NCBI RefSeq assembly: GCF_902712915.1
Contig: NZ_CACTIA010000005.1
Span: 2,008,001 to 2,072,000 of the forward strand
Origin: Acidiphilium sp. C61
GTDB lineage: Bacteria > Pseudomonadota > Alphaproteobacteria > Acetobacterales > Acetobacteraceae
Length of the DNA stretch: 64,000 nt
Direction of reading: 5' to 3'
Part shown: positions 27,619 through 36,918 of the stretch, one piece after another
Layout of the letters: every line of letters starts with the position of its first letter
Numbering within the stretch: position 1 is the stretch's first letter
Made by a program: the position numbers and the translations under genes
The notes under the pieces: generated by a model
What the model was told of the DNA's origin: nothing
The model's database searches: none
What the model saw: the letters and a program-made list of their open reading frames with translations, nothing else

Positions 27619-28491
27619 ATGGCGAAGGTGGCGTTCATCGGGCTTGGGGTGATGGGCTATCCAATGGCGGGGCATCTGGCCGCCGGCGGGCATGAGGTGA
27701 CGGTCTACAACCGCACCCATGCGAAGGCCGAGGCCTGGGCGAAGCAGCACAAGGGCACGGCCGCGCCGACCCCGCGCGAGGCGGCGGCGGGGGCCGATTT
27801 CGTGTTCTGCTGCGTCGGCAACGACGACGATCTCCGCTCGGTGACGATCGGGCCGGATGGCGCTTTCGCCGGCATGAAGGAGGGCGCGCTGTTCGTCGAT
27901 CATACCACCGCCTCGGCCACGGTTGCGCGCGAGCTGGCGGCAGCCGCCGGCGGGCGCTTCGGCGTGATGGACGGGCCGGTGTCCGGCGGTCAGGCCGGGG
28001 CGGAGAACGGCAAGCTCACGGTGATGATGGGCGGCGAGGCGGCCGATTTCGAGCGGGCGAAGCCGGTGATCGGCTGCTACGGCGCCAATATCAGCCATAT
28101 CGGCACGCACGGGGCGGGGCAGCTCGCCAAGATGGTGAACCAGATCTGCATCGCCGGAATCGTCCAGGGCCTCGCCGAGGGGCTGCATTTCGCCGAGGCC
28201 GCCGGGCTCGACGCGGCGAAGGTGATCGGCGCCATCTCGAAAGGTGCCGCACAGAGCTGGCAGATGGAAAACCGCTGGAAGACGATGACGGAGAAGAAAT
28301 TCGATTTCGGCTTCGCGGTGGACTGGATGCGCAAGGATCTCGGCATCTGCCTTGCCCAGGCGAAGGAAACCGGGGCGCGGCTGCCGCTCACCGCGCTGGT
28401 CGACCAGTTCTATGCCGATGTCCAGCAGATGGGCGGGCGGCGCTGGGACACCTCGTCGCTGATCGCGCGGTTCGGCGGCGTCTCAAAATAG
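27619..28491 (+). CDS. 3-Hydroxyisobutyrate dehydrogenase-family NAD(P)-dependent oxidoreductase
   Basis: Protein of 290 residues of the beta-hydroxyacid dehydrogenase family. FIGLGVMGYPMAGHL is the Rossmann signature, DGPVSGGQAGAENGKLTVMMGG the substrate loop and GAGQLAKMVNQ holds the catalytic Lys. A good ribosome site (AGAGAGGAG) precedes the ATG. It closes the lyase-CoA transferase operon and overlaps the convergent lipoprotein gene by 9 bases. Substrate could be 3-hydroxyisobutyrate or a related beta-hydroxyacid. Confidence 0.9.
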   Translation: MAKVAFIGLGVMGYPMAGHLAAGGHEVTVYNRTHAKAEAWAKQHKGTAAPTPREAAAGADFVFCCVGNDDDLRSVTIGPDGAFAGMKEGALFVDHTTASATVARELAAAAGGRFGVMDGPVSGGQAGAENGKLTVMMGGEAADFERAKPVIGCYGANISHIGTHGAGQLAKMVNQICIAGIVQGLAEGLHFAEAAGLDAAKVIGAISKGAAQSWQMENRWKTMTEKKFDFGFAVDWMRKDLGICLAQAKETGARLPLTALVDQFYADVQQMGGRRWDTSSLIARFGGVSK

Positions 28492-28704
28492 GTTGTTGTT
28501 GATGCGCAGCACCTCGCGGCAATGCGGGGTGCTGGCCAGCGCGCCGCCATTGTTCTCGCAGCGGACCACCTCGCGCATCAGCGCGTGCGGATTCTTGCGG
28601 TAATAGGCGGTGCGGCCGCCACCGGCGCAGCCGGAGAGCGACGCGCAGGCGAGCAGCAGGAAGGCGAGGCGACTGGCGTTGATACCAGGGTGGGTGGCGC
28701 GCAT
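28483..28704 (-). CDS. Small lipoprotein, EexN-like
   Basis: Protein of 73 residues with a lipoprotein signal peptide: basic start, hydrophobic stretch FLLLACASL, then lipobox LSGC near residue 25. The mature part is ~48 residues with two Cys (VVRCENN and TPHCREVL), a pattern like EexN-type lipoproteins, where ELxxKCxxxP...L..TPNC recurs. EexN acts in entry exclusion on plasmids, but chromosomal homologues have no known role. No conjugation genes are nearby. Confidence 0.7.
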   Translation of the reverse strand: MRATHPGINASRLAFLLLACASLSGCAGGGRTAYYRKNPHALMREVVRCENNGGALASTPHCREVLRINNNLF

Positions 28705-28840
28705 TCCTCGAAACCCTCCATTTGCTGTTCCGGACCGGAACCGTGCGAGACTTCATGATAATGTCACGACAGCGCCGCCGTCCGGCCATTTTCGTCGTGC
28801 CTTCTCAAGCTCCTGTCAACCATTCTGGAGATCCGACGTG

Positions 28841-29092
28841 ATGAACATCTCGCGCAAGCATTTCGCAGCGATCCTCGGCGGCGCGCTCATCGCCGGCGGC
28901 CTTGCCGGCGGCGTCGCCCAGGCCGAGTATCAGGGTCACATGCTGCAGGCGCGCCGCGCCCTGCTCGCCGCGCGCCACCAGCTGCAGCTCGGCGACCATG
29001 ACAAGGGCGGCCATCGCATCGCAGCGATCCGGGCGGTGAACGAGGCGCTGCGCCAGGTCGACATCGCCGTCCGCTACGACAATCACCACTGA
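28841..29092 (+). CDS. Small secreted protein, unknown
   Basis: Protein of 83 residues with a Sec signal peptide (MNISRKHFAAILGGALIAGG, cleavage likely after AQA at residue ~28). The mature part is a single His/Arg-rich helical stretch (LQARRALLAARHQLQLGDHDKGGHR) ending AVRYDNHH. It could bind metal or nucleic acid, but no family is recognised. A GGAG lies 10 bases before the ATG; an in-frame GTG at 28838 is an alternative. Confidence 0.75.
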   Translation: MNISRKHFAAILGGALIAGGLAGGVAQAEYQGHMLQARRALLAARHQLQLGDHDKGGHRIAAIRAVNEALRQVDIAVRYDNHH

Positions 29093-29135
29093 CCGTCCCG
29101 CTTCCGCCCGGCCGGGGCGCCCAGTGCGCCGCAAC

Positions 29136-29230
29136 CCGGCCGGGATGTGGACCTTGCGGCCATCCGGCCAGGATGTGGAACTTGCGGCCATCCGGCCGAG
29201 ACGTGGAACTTGCGGCCATCCGGCCGCGGG
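29136..29230. repeat. 28-bp tandem repeat, about 3.4 copies
   Basis: Units start at 29136, 29164 and 29192, with a partial fourth at 29220. The unit begins CCGGCC, has GA(T/C)GTGGA in the middle and ends CTTGCGGCCAT. It fills most of the gap between the small secreted protein and the IalB-like gene, so it is transcribed as a leader if the two genes are one unit. Copy number may vary among strains. Confidence 0.85.
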
Positions 29231-29246
29231 CGTAAGGCTTTTGCTC

Positions 29247-29765
29247 ATGAAAAACGCACTCGCACTGTTTCTCGGCGCCGCGATCGCCTTGCCGTTCGCC
29301 GTGCCTCAGGCGGCCCATGCCGCCGACCAGCCGAAGCCGCTGGGCACGTTCAAGGGTTGGACCGCGGCGACCTACGGAACCGGACCCGACATGGTCTGCT
29401 ACGCCTTCGCCTCCTCGAAGCAGGCCAAGGGCGCGAAGACTCCGCCGGCCATGCTCACCGTGGCCGAGCGCGCGAAATTCCGCGACGAGATATCGCTCAG
29501 CCAGGGTGTCACCTACGCCAAGAACCAGGACGTGATGGTGAAGGTCGGCGGTGCGGCGCTGAAATTCTTCACCAAGGACAACATGGCCTACGCGCTCAAG
29601 GGGCCGGCGACGGTGAAGGCCTTCCTCGGCGGCGCCGCGGCCGTGGCGAGCACGGGCAAGGGTGCGAAGGCGGTGAGCGACACGTTCAGCCTCGACGGGT
29701 TCGGCGACGCCTACAAGGCGATCGTCAAGGCCTGCCCCCCGTCCGGGCACAAGGCGAAGTCCTGA
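29247..29765 (+). CDS. Invasion-associated locus B (IalB) family protein
   Basis: Secreted protein of 172 residues. The signal peptide has the hydrophobic core [14 protein letters not shown] and cleavage after AHA. The mature part fits the IalB fold: [53 protein letters not shown] and a C-terminal second Cys in VKACPP. IalB of Bartonella aids red-cell entry, but the family is widespread in free-living alphaproteobacteria with unknown function. ATG 29247 is used; TTG at 29241 is possible. Confidence 0.82.
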   Translation: MKNALALFLGAAIALPFAVPQAAHAADQPKPLGTFKGWTAATYGTGPDMVCYAFASSKQAKGAKTPPAMLTVAERAKFRDEISLSQGVTYAKNQDVMVKVGGAALKFFTKDNMAYALKGPATVKAFLGGAAAVASTGKGAKAVSDTFSLDGFGDAYKAIVKACPPSGHKAKS

Positions 29766-29769
29766 CCGG

Positions 29770-30963
29770 GTGACGGCGGTGACGCGCGCCGACGCGCCGG
29801 AGACCGACGGGCTGGACGAGGCGGCGCGGGCGCGCATCCTCGCCAAGGCCGCGCTGTTCGCTCCGCCCTCGAATGTGCTGGAGGACGGGCGGCGCGACCT
29901 CGTCGGCCTCGCGCGCGAGGAACTCGCCGCGGCGATGGCCGAGATCGGCGAGCAGCCCTTCCGCGCCAAGCAGCTCTGGCACTGGATCTACCACCAGGGC
30001 GTGACCGATTTCGCCGCGATGGCGAATATCGCCAAACCCCTGCGCGCGAAGCTCGCCGCGCATTTCACCATCGGCCGGCCGGAAGTGGCGGCGGACCATC
30101 TCAGCGCCGACGAGACGCGCAAGATGCTGTTCCGCTTCCGCGACCATGAGGCGGTCGAGACCGTCTACATCCCCGATGTCACCGAGGATCGCGGCGCTGT
30201 GTGCTTGTCCTCGCAGGTCGGCTGCACCCTGTCCTGCCGGTTCTGCCACACCGGCACCCAACGGCTGACGCGCAACCTGTCGGCTGCCGAGATCGTCGGC
30301 CAGTTCATGGCGATGCGCGATGCCTATGGCGAATGGCCGAGCCCGAAGGGCGAGACGCCGCGGCTGCTCTCCACCATCGTGCTGATGGGCATGGGCGAGC
30401 CGCTCTACAATTACGAGAACGTCGCCAAGGCGATGAAGATCGTGATGGATGGCGAGGGCATCGGCCTGTCGCGCCGGCGGATCACGCTCTCGACCTCCGG
30501 CGTCGTGCCGATGATGGACCGGGCCGGGGCGGAACTCGGCGTCAATCTCGCCGTGTCGCTCCACGCGGTGACCGACGACGTGCGCGACGTGATCGTGCCG
30601 CTCAACCGCAAATACAACATCGCCGAGCTGATCGCCGCCTGCCGGCGCTATCCCGGCGCCTCCAACGCGCGGCGGATCACCTTCGAATACGTGATGCTCA
30701 AGGGCATCAACGACAGCGAGGCCGATGCCCGCCGCCTGGTCGAGCTGATCGACGGCATCCCGGCCAAGGTCAACCTGATCCCGTTCAACCCCTGGCCGGG
30801 CTCGACCTATGAAACCTCCAGCGGCAACGCGATCCGCCGCTTCGCCAACATCGTGATGGATGCCGGCTATGCCGCCCCGGTGCGCACGCCGCGCGGGCAG
30901 GACATCCTCGCCGCCTGCGGGCAGCTCAAGTCGAAGGTTGACGGCGGCGCGAGCGCGGCGTGA
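29770..30963 (+). CDS. rlmN: 23S rRNA (adenine(2503)-C(2))-methyltransferase / tRNA methyltransferase
   Basis: Radical SAM enzyme of 397 residues methylating C2 of A2503 in 23S rRNA and A37 of some tRNAs. The cluster motif CTLSCRFC (CxxxCxxC) lies near residues 156-163, preceded by [33 protein letters not shown] and [11 protein letters not shown] are hallmarks, and [14 protein letters not shown] lies near the C-terminus. Start is GTG 29770, 4 bases after the IalB stop. The N-terminus is longer than in E. coli. Confidence 0.96.
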   Translation: MTAVTRADAPETDGLDEAARARILAKAALFAPPSNVLEDGRRDLVGLAREELAAAMAEIGEQPFRAKQLWHWIYHQGVTDFAAMANIAKPLRAKLAAHFTIGRPEVAADHLSADETRKMLFRFRDHEAVETVYIPDVTEDRGAVCLSSQVGCTLSCRFCHTGTQRLTRNLSAAEIVGQFMAMRDAYGEWPSPKGETPRLLSTIVLMGMGEPLYNYENVAKAMKIVMDGEGIGLSRRRITLSTSGVVPMMDRAGAELGVNLAVSLHAVTDDVRDVIVPLNRKYNIAELIAACRRYPGASNARRITFEYVMLKGINDSEADARRLVELIDGIPAKVNLIPFNPWPGSTYETSSGNAIRRFANIVMDAGYAAPVRTPRGQDILAACGQLKSKVDGGASAA

Positions 30964-30976
30964 CGGCGTCGTCGCG

Positions 30977-31684
30977 ATGACGGGGCGGGTGGCGCTGGTC
31001 TCCGGCGGCGGGCGCGGCATCGGGGCTGCGATCGGCGCGCATCTCGCTGTGCTTGGCTGGCGCGTGATCGCCGCCGATCGCGATATCGAGGGGCTGACGC
31101 CGCCCGACGGGGTAAGGCTGCTCCAGTGCAACGTCGCCTGCGAGGCGGATGTCGCCCGGCTGATCGAGGACGTCGCGGCGCAGGAAGGCCGGCTCGACGG
31201 GCTGGTCTGCAATGCCGGGTTCATGATCCGCAAGCCGATCGGCGCGCTCAGCCTCGTCGAATGGCGCGCGGTGATCGACACCCACCTGACCAGCATCTTT
31301 CTCCTCGTGCGCGGGGCGGAGGCGATGCTGCGCGCGGCGAAGGGCGCCATCGTCACCATCGCCTCGACGCGGGCGCACATGTCCGAACCGGACACCGAGA
31401 GCTACGCCGCGGCCAAGGGCGGGATCGTGGCGCTCAGCCATGCGCTTGCCGTCTCGCTCGGGTCCGATATGCGGGTGAACTGCATCAGCCCCGGCTGGAT
31501 CGATACCGGGAAATACCCGATCTCCCCGTCCGACCATGCGCAGCACCCGTCCGGGCGCGTCGGCACCGTGGCGGATATCGCGGCGCTGGCCGCCTTCCTG
31601 CTCGGGAAGGAGTCCGGGTTCTGCACCGGTGCGGAGTTCGTCGTCGATGGCGGCATGACCAGGAAAATGATCTACGCCGAATAG
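30977..31684 (+). CDS. SDR-family oxidoreductase
   Basis: Classical short-chain dehydrogenase of 235 residues. The cofactor loop is SGGGRGIGAAIG, then CNAGF for NNAG, the catalytic Ser in TIASTRAH, and YAAAK for YxxxK. The C-terminus AEFVVDGGMTRKM is typical. D36-type acidic residue (AADRD) suggests NAD preference. Lies 13 bases after rlmN. Substrate unknown. Confidence 0.9.
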   Translation: MTGRVALVSGGGRGIGAAIGAHLAVLGWRVIAADRDIEGLTPPDGVRLLQCNVACEADVARLIEDVAAQEGRLDGLVCNAGFMIRKPIGALSLVEWRAVIDTHLTSIFLLVRGAEAMLRAAKGAIVTIASTRAHMSEPDTESYAAAKGGIVALSHALAVSLGSDMRVNCISPGWIDTGKYPISPSDHAQHPSGRVGTVADIAALAAFLLGKESGFCTGAEFVVDGGMTRKMIYAE

Positions 31685-31700
31685 CCCGCTCGCCCGGCGC

Positions 31701-31729
31701 TTGACCCGGACGCCGGATTTGGCGATATA
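31701..31729 (+). promoter_or_regulatory. Predicted sigma-70 promoter of rpmB
   Basis: TTGACC (31701-31706), a 17-base spacer and GATATA (31724-31729), about 100 bases upstream of the rpmB start. The position and spacing fit a housekeeping promoter for a ribosomal protein gene. Confidence 0.5.
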
Positions 31730-31831
31730 GCCGGCAACGCCGCGCCGTGGCACCCATGGCGCGGGACGTGTTTTTTTGTTCCGTCTCCGCTTCTGGCCGG
31801 CGCGCCGGCTTTCTGGATCGAGGTTTTCGTC

Positions 31832-32134
31832 ATGACCCGTCGCTGCGACATCACCGGCAAGAGCGTGCTCTCCGGCAACAATGTGAGCCACGCGAACAAC
31901 AAGTCGCGCCGCCGGTTCCTGCCGAACCTGCAGGACAGCTCGCTGCAGTCCGACGCGCTCGGCCATTCGGTCAAGCTGCGCGTCACCCCGCGCGGCCTCG
32001 CGACGATCGAGCAGAAGGGCGGTCTGGACGCGTTCCTGCTCGACACGCCGAACCGCAAGCTGACCGACGAGGCCCGCACCCTGAAGCGCCGCGTGGCGAA
32101 GGCTGCGGCACGGCGCGAGGCGAAATCGGCCTGA
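31832..32134 (+). CDS. rpmB: 50S ribosomal protein L28
   Basis: Basic protein of 100 residues, the alphaproteobacterial L28 length. [23 protein letters not shown] is the invariant N-terminal block, followed by RRFLPNLQ and [12 protein letters not shown]. It has its own predicted promoter upstream and a strong intrinsic terminator 32 bases downstream, so it is a monocistronic unit. Confidence 0.98.
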   Translation: MTRRCDITGKSVLSGNNVSHANNKSRRRFLPNLQDSSLQSDALGHSVKLRVTPRGLATIEQKGGLDAFLLDTPNRKLTDEARTLKRRVAKAAARREAKSA

Positions 32135-32165
32135 CAGGCTGCTCATCCATATTCCGGCCGCATGA

Positions 32166-32200
32166 AAACCCGCCGGTAACGGCGGGTTTATCGTTTGTTT
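32166..32200 (+). terminator. Intrinsic terminator of rpmB
   Basis: A perfect 10-bp stem AAACCCGCCG / CGGCGGGTTT (32166-32175 and 32180-32189) with a GTAA loop, followed by the T-rich ATCGTTTGTTT. Confidence 0.9.
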
Positions 32201-32332
32201 ATCTGGCGATTGCAGAGTTCGGTTGCGGCGCGGCGTGAACATACGGTACACTCCAAGTCGTGGTGGCGGTGCTCCGGGACCATCCCGGCGGCGCATCAGT
32301 CTCGGCTCCAGTATTCAAGGAGGAGATCCTCA

Positions 32333-32836
32333 ATGACCTCCCTCGCCTCCGAATCCCCCGAAACCATTGGCAATCCGCTGGATATCGTCGAACAGGTCGT
32401 TGCCGCCAATGACTGGGTGTTCGACCGCCGCAGCGATAGCGAGATTGCCGCCGAGGCACCTGGCCGCTGGTGCGATTATGGCCTCTATTTCTCCTGGTCG
32501 CACGAAATCTCGGTCATGCACTTCTCCTGCACCTTCGATCTGAAGGCGCCGGAACGCCGCCGCAGCGCGCTGTACGAGCTGCTGGCCCGGGCCAACGAGA
32601 AGCTCTGGATCGGCCATTTCGGCATGGATCATGACGACGGCATGCCGATCTTCCGCCATTCCGTGCTGCTGCGCGGTGCCGGCGGCGCTTCGGCCGAGAG
32701 TGTCGAGGATATGGTCGATATCGCGGTGTCCGAGTGCGAGCGGTTCTTCCCGGCCTTCCAGTTCGTGCTGTGGGGCGGCAAATCGCCGGACGAGGCGCTG
32801 GCTGCGGCCATGCTGGAGTGCGCGGGCGAGGCATGA
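32333..32836 (+). CDS. YbjN-domain protein
   Basis: Protein of 167 residues of the YbjN family, which in enterobacteria affects stress and motility and resembles type III secretion chaperones in fold. ANDWVFDRRSDSEIAAEAPGRW, MHFSCTFDLKAP, and the C-terminal FQFVLWGGKSPDEALAAAMLE are family blocks. A strong AAGGAGGAG lies before the ATG. Its stop overlaps the proC start (ATGA), a pairing common in alphaproteobacteria. Confidence 0.9.
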   Translation: MTSLASESPETIGNPLDIVEQVVAANDWVFDRRSDSEIAAEAPGRWCDYGLYFSWSHEISVMHFSCTFDLKAPERRRSALYELLARANEKLWIGHFGMDHDDGMPIFRHSVLLRGAGGASAESVEDMVDIAVSECERFFPAFQFVLWGGKSPDEALAAAMLECAGEA

Positions 32837-33645
32837 CCGACGCGGCATTGCCGGATCTGCTGCTCCTCGGCGGCGGCAAGATGGGGTCTGCCATGCTCGC
32901 CGGCTGGCGCGAGCGCGGCATCTCGCGCGTCGTCGTCGTCGATCCGGGCGCCGAGGCACAGGCGCTGGCCGGTGATGGTGTGGAGGTCGTCGACTCTCCC
33001 GCCGAGATTCCGGACGGGTTCGCGCCGCAAGCGGTGATCCTCGCGGTCAAGCCGCAAATGGCGGGCGCCGCGGTGGACGGGCTGGCGCGGTTCGCCGGCG
33101 GGGCGGTCATCGTCTCGATCATGGCGGGACTCACGATCGGCTGGCTGCAGGCAAAATTCCCCGGCGGCGCCATCGTGCGCGCCATGCCGAACACCCCGGC
33201 CGCGGTGCGCCAGGGCATCACCGTGGCGGTCGCCGGCCCGGGTGTCGCGCCCGCGCGGCGCACCCTCGCCGAGACGCTGCTCGGCGCGGTCGGCCAGGTC
33301 GCGATGGTTGACGACGAGGCGCTGCTCGATCCGGTCACCGCGGTGTCCGGCGGCGGCCCGGCTTATGTGTTCCTGCTGGTCGAACTGCTGGAGGCCGCCG
33401 CTCTCGACCAGGGGATTCCACCCGATCTCGCGCGGGTTCTGGCCCGGCAGACGGTGATCGGCTCGGCCGCCCTGCTCGCGGCGAGCGACCAGCCGGCGGA
33501 CGCGCTGCGCCGCGCCGTCACCAGCCCGAAGGGCACGACCGAACGGGCGCTTGCCGTTCTGATGAACGACACGGCCTGGCCCGCGGCAATGCGGCAGGCG
33601 ATCGCCGCGGCAACGGCGCGGTCGCGGGAACTTGCGGCCGGCTGA
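32833..33645 (+). CDS. proC: Pyrroline-5-carboxylate reductase
   Basis: Enzyme of 270 residues for the last step of proline synthesis. LLLGGGKMGSAML is the dinucleotide-binding loop, AVKPQM and VRAMPNTPA are conserved, and the C-terminal signature is AVSGGGPAYVFLLVELLEAAA followed by TSPKGTTERAL. Translationally coupled to ybjN. Confidence 0.96.
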   Translation: MTDAALPDLLLLGGGKMGSAMLAGWRERGISRVVVVDPGAEAQALAGDGVEVVDSPAEIPDGFAPQAVILAVKPQMAGAAVDGLARFAGGAVIVSIMAGLTIGWLQAKFPGGAIVRAMPNTPAAVRQGITVAVAGPGVAPARRTLAETLLGAVGQVAMVDDEALLDPVTAVSGGGPAYVFLLVELLEAAALDQGIPPDLARVLARQTVIGSAALLAASDQPADALRRAVTSPKGTTERALAVLMNDTAWPAAMRQAIAAATARSRELAAG

Positions 33646-34013
33646 TCCGCGTCCCGCAGCGCCGCGACGCAAAAAATGTCGTTCCGTTCTGCCAGATTAA
33701 CGATCCCATAATCTTTCACGCCTAGGGTTCCGAGAGCTGAGGCCAAGACGCACCGGCCCATTGCCGATGCGTCGCCAGCCCAGCCGCTTCGGATGGCGCG
33801 CGATCACCCTCGCTGCCGGATCTCCGAAGTCCGTCGCCGATTTGCGGAGGGTATCCTGAGTGGGACCATGTGGCGTGACCGTTCCTGACCGTATTGATCG
33901 CAAGGATCGCCGGTATTGGCCGCCCTGCCCCTGCCCCCGCGGCTCGCGGCAGGCCGGCGCGCCGTGGCGTGTCCGCCTCCGTGCGCGGAAGCTTTCCCTG
34001 GAGCATCCCAACC
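33646..34013. other. Intergenic region upstream of the chemotaxis operon
   Basis: A 368-base gap without a supported gene. It must hold the operon promoter. An AT-richer stretch lies at 33670-33720 (ATTAACGATCCCATAATC). I see no clear sigma-28 or sigma-54 consensus and no member of the palindromic family. Confidence 0.5.
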
Positions 34014-34307
34014 ATGACTGACATCGCGGATTCGTTCGCCCTCGATCCCGTTCTCGACCTCAAGGCGGCAACCCCTCTGGCGCAAGGGTTGCTCGCCAGG
34101 CGCGGCGCTGAATTGCGGATCGATGGCGCGCTGGTCGAGCGGCTGGGTGGCCAATGCCTGCAGGTCCTGCTTTCGGCCCGGTCCACCTGGGAGGCGGATG
34201 GCCATGCGTTCGTGATGGAACGCATGTCCGACCAGATGGTCGCAGCACTCGAATTGTTCGGTGTCGGGCCGGCCGCATTTCAATTTCAGAAGGATATAGC
34301 CGCGTGA
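34014..34307 (+). CDS. STAS-domain protein heading the chemotaxis operon
   Basis: Protein of 97 residues, a bare STAS-like domain: LKAATPLAQGLLARRGAELRIDG, then VERLGGQCLQVLLSARSTWEADGHAF and a late helix DQMVAALELFG. The position matches the small STAS gene (cheS/cheX-like) at the head of many alphaproteobacterial che operons. The Ser/Thr phosphosite of anti-sigma antagonists is not obvious. Overlaps cheY (GTGA). Confidence 0.8.
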   Translation: MTDIADSFALDPVLDLKAATPLAQGLLARRGAELRIDGALVERLGGQCLQVLLSARSTWEADGHAFVMERMSDQMVAALELFGVGPAAFQFQKDIAA

Positions 34308-34669
34308 CCAAGACCATTCTCACCGTGGATGATTCGCGCACCATGCGTGACATGCTGCGCATGTCGCTGGTCGAGGCGGGATATCGGGTGGTGCAGGCCG
34401 AAGACGGCGTGCACGGTCTCGAAGTGCTGCAGGTCGAGACGCCGGACGTCATCGTGACCGATATCAACATGCCGCGGCTCGATGGTTTCGGGTTCATCGA
34501 GGCGGTGCGCAAGGATGCCTCGTGGCGCACCACGCCGGTGCTGGTGCTGACCACAGAGGTCGATCCCGAAAAGAAGGGGCGCGCGAAGGCTGCCGGTGCG
34601 ACGGGCTGGATCGTCAAGCCCTTCGATCCGGTCAAGCTGGTCGATGCGATCCGGCGCGTCGCGGCATGA
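34304..34669 (+). CDS. cheY: Chemotaxis response regulator CheY (first copy)
   Basis: Single receiver domain of 121 residues. Acidic pocket VDD (residues 8-10), phosphoacceptor Asp53 in VTDINMPRLDG, Thr in VLTTEVD and Lys in IVKPFDP are all present. Start is GTG 34304 overlapping the STAS stop. By analogy with Sinorhizobium, one of the two CheYs may be the phosphate sink and the other the motor regulator; the sequence does not decide which. Confidence 0.93.
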   Translation: MTKTILTVDDSRTMRDMLRMSLVEAGYRVVQAEDGVHGLEVLQVETPDVIVTDINMPRLDGFGFIEAVRKDASWRTTPVLVLTTEVDPEKKGRAKAAGATGWIVKPFDPVKLVDAIRRVAA

Positions 34670-34683
34670 TGGGAGTCTGACTG

Positions 34684-36915
34684 ATGGATCCGATGGCGGA
34701 GATCCGCGAAACATTCTTCCAGGAATGCGAAGAGCAGCTCGGCGAACTTGAATCCGGCCTGATGCGGATGGAAACCGGGCAGACCGATTCCGAGACGGTG
34801 AATGCCGTCTTCCGTGCCGTCCACTCGATCAAGGGCGGCGCGGGCGCGTTCGGTCTGGAAGACCTCGTGCATTTCGCACATGTTTTCGAGACGGTTCTCG
34901 ACCTGATCCGCTCGGGGCGGCTGGAGCCGTCGCCGGAGGCGATGCGTGTCATGCTCCGCGCGTCCGACGCGCTGGCCGATCTGGTGCGCGCGGCGCGCGA
35001 TGGCAGCGCGACCGATCCTGCGCGGATCGCCGCGATCGTAGCCGAACTGCGGCAACTGACCGGTGAGGGCGACGCGGGCGAAGCCGAGGACGACGATTTC
35101 GCCGATATCGCCTTTGCGGCGGTGCCGGTCACGCTCGAAAGCGAGGATGCGCCGCCGCCGCCGCCGCCCGGCTGGGTCATCCGTTTCAAGCCTCTTGCCG
35201 ATCTCTACGCCAAGGCCAACGAGGCCGGGTTGCTGCTGCGCGAGCTCGGGCGCCTCGGCCCCATGCGAGTGACGGTCGATGCCGAGACCCTGCCGGATCT
35301 TGCCGCGCTCGATCCGGAGGGCGCCTACCTCACCTGGACGATCGTGCTGGAGGCCGACTGCACGGAAGACATGATCCGTGCCGTCTTCGAGTTCGTCGAG
35401 GACGATTGCGAAATCCAGATCGAACGGGACCAGCCCGAGGCGCGGGAGCCCGCGCCGAGTGCGGCCGCGAATTCCGGGCAACCTTCGGACGATGAGATCC
35501 TCGCCTTGCTGCGCAACGCCGCGGCAAGCGTGGAGGCGCCGGCTGCCCCCGAGCCCGTGCCCATGCCGGAGCCCGAGTCCAGGCCGCAGCCCGGGATCGT
35601 GGCGGTCGCACCGCCAGCACCGCCGGCCGAGCCCGAACCCGTCTCGACGGTGACCGAGACGCCGGCCGCGCGCAACGACGCTGCGCAGGGCGTTGGTGCC
35701 ACGATCCGCGTCGATCTGGACCGGGTGGACCGGCTGATCGATCTGGTCGGCGAGCTTGTGATCAACGAGGCGATGCTCTCGCAGCGTGTGTTCGAGGCCG
35801 GGCTGGCTCGCGCCTCCGCCGTCATGACGGCGCTGGACGAGCTTGAGCAGCTGACGCGCGAAATCCAGGACAGCGTGATGGCGATCCGCGCGCAGCCCGT
35901 ACGTTCGGTGTTCCAGCGCATGCCGCGCCTCGTGCGCGAGGTCGCGACGATGACCGGCAAGCAGGTCCGCCTGCTGACCGATGGCGAGACGACCGAGGTC
36001 GACAAGACGGTGATCGAGCGGATTGTCGATCCGCTCACCCACATGATCCGCAACGCCATCGATCACGGTCTCGAATCGACCGAGGCGCGGCTTGCGGCCG
36101 GGAAGCCGGCCGAGGGCGTGGTGAAGCTGACCGCGCTGCACCGTTCGGGCCGGATCGTCATCGAGGTCGAGGATGACGGCGCGGGCATCAACCGCGAGCG
36201 GGTGCGGGCGAAGGCGGTCGAGAAGGGACTTGTCTCTCCCGACGCCCAGCTGACCGACGAGGAGATCGACAATCTGATCTTCATGCCGGGTTTTTCCACG
36301 GCAAGCGAGATTTCCGACATCTCGGGGCGCGGCGTCGGCATGGACGTTGTGCGCCGGTCGGTGCAGGCGCTGGGCGGGCGGATTTCCATTGCCTCCCGGC
36401 CGGGCAAGGGCTCGACCTTTACCCTCAGCCTGCCGCTCACCCTCGCCGTGCTGGATGGGATGGTCGTCAGCGTCGACGGCCACACGCTGATCGTGCCGCT
36501 TAGCGCCATCGTCGAGACGCTGCAGCCGCGCAGCGAGCAGGTGCATACGCTCGGCGTCGATGTCCGGGTGCTGGCCATGCGCGGGGGCTATATCCCGCTG
36601 GTCGATGTCGGCGCCGCGCTCGGCTATCGCGACATGCCGGTGGAGCCGGAGAAGAGCGTGGCGCTGCTTGTCGAGGGCGAGGGGGGCGTGCGCGCCGTTC
36701 TCGTGGTCGATGGCATCCAGGGCCAGCGGCAGGTCGTGATCAAGAGCCTCGAGGCGAATTACCGGGCGGTGCCCGGGATCGCTGCGGCCACCGTGATGGG
36801 CGATGGGCGGGTCGCCCTCATCCTTGATGTGGACGCGATCGTGTCCGTGACGCGGAGCGACAATCTGCGGGTCGACGCATCTCGTGTCGAGCCGATCCTC
36901 ATGTCAGCGAGTTGA
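34684..36915 (+). CDS. cheA: Chemotaxis histidine kinase CheA
   Basis: Kinase of 743 residues. The HPt domain (1-105) has the phosphorylatable His47 in VHSIKGGAGAFGL. A middle region (~160-265) may be the CheY-binding P2 domain, followed by a Pro-rich linker. P3 dimerisation starts at VDRLIDLVGELVINEAML (~345), the ATPase carries the N-box MIRNAIDHGLE, G1 DDGAGIN and G2 GRGVGMDVV, and a CheW-like P5 domain ends the protein. Lies 14 bases after cheY and 3 before cheW. Confidence 0.97.
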   Translation: MDPMAEIRETFFQECEEQLGELESGLMRMETGQTDSETVNAVFRAVHSIKGGAGAFGLEDLVHFAHVFETVLDLIRSGRLEPSPEAMRVMLRASDALADLVRAARDGSATDPARIAAIVAELRQLTGEGDAGEAEDDDFADIAFAAVPVTLESEDAPPPPPPGWVIRFKPLADLYAKANEAGLLLRELGRLGPMRVTVDAETLPDLAALDPEGAYLTWTIVLEADCTEDMIRAVFEFVEDDCEIQIERDQPEAREPAPSAAANSGQPSDDEILALLRNAAASVEAPAAPEPVPMPEPESRPQPGIVAVAPPAPPAEPEPVSTVTETPAARNDAAQGVGATIRVDLDRVDRLIDLVGELVINEAMLSQRVFEAGLARASAVMTALDELEQLTREIQDSVMAIRAQPVRSVFQRMPRLVREVATMTGKQVRLLTDGETTEVDKTVIERIVDPLTHMIRNAIDHGLESTEARLAAGKPAEGVVKLTALHRSGRIVIEVEDDGAGINRERVRAKAVEKGLVSPDAQLTDEEIDNLIFMPGFSTASEISDISGRGVGMDVVRRSVQALGGRISIASRPGKGSTFTLSLPLTLAVLDGMVVSVDGHTLIVPLSAIVETLQPRSEQVHTLGVDVRVLAMRGGYIPLVDVGAALGYRDMPVEPEKSVALLVEGEGGVRAVLVVDGIQGQRQVVIKSLEANYRAVPGIAAATVMGDGRVALILDVDAIVSVTRSDNLRVDASRVEPILMSAS

Positions 36916-36918
36916 ACG

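Noticed and set aside
34060..36546. Minus-strand open frame of 828 codons
   Set aside because: Antisense to STAS, cheY and cheA; no recognisable domain.
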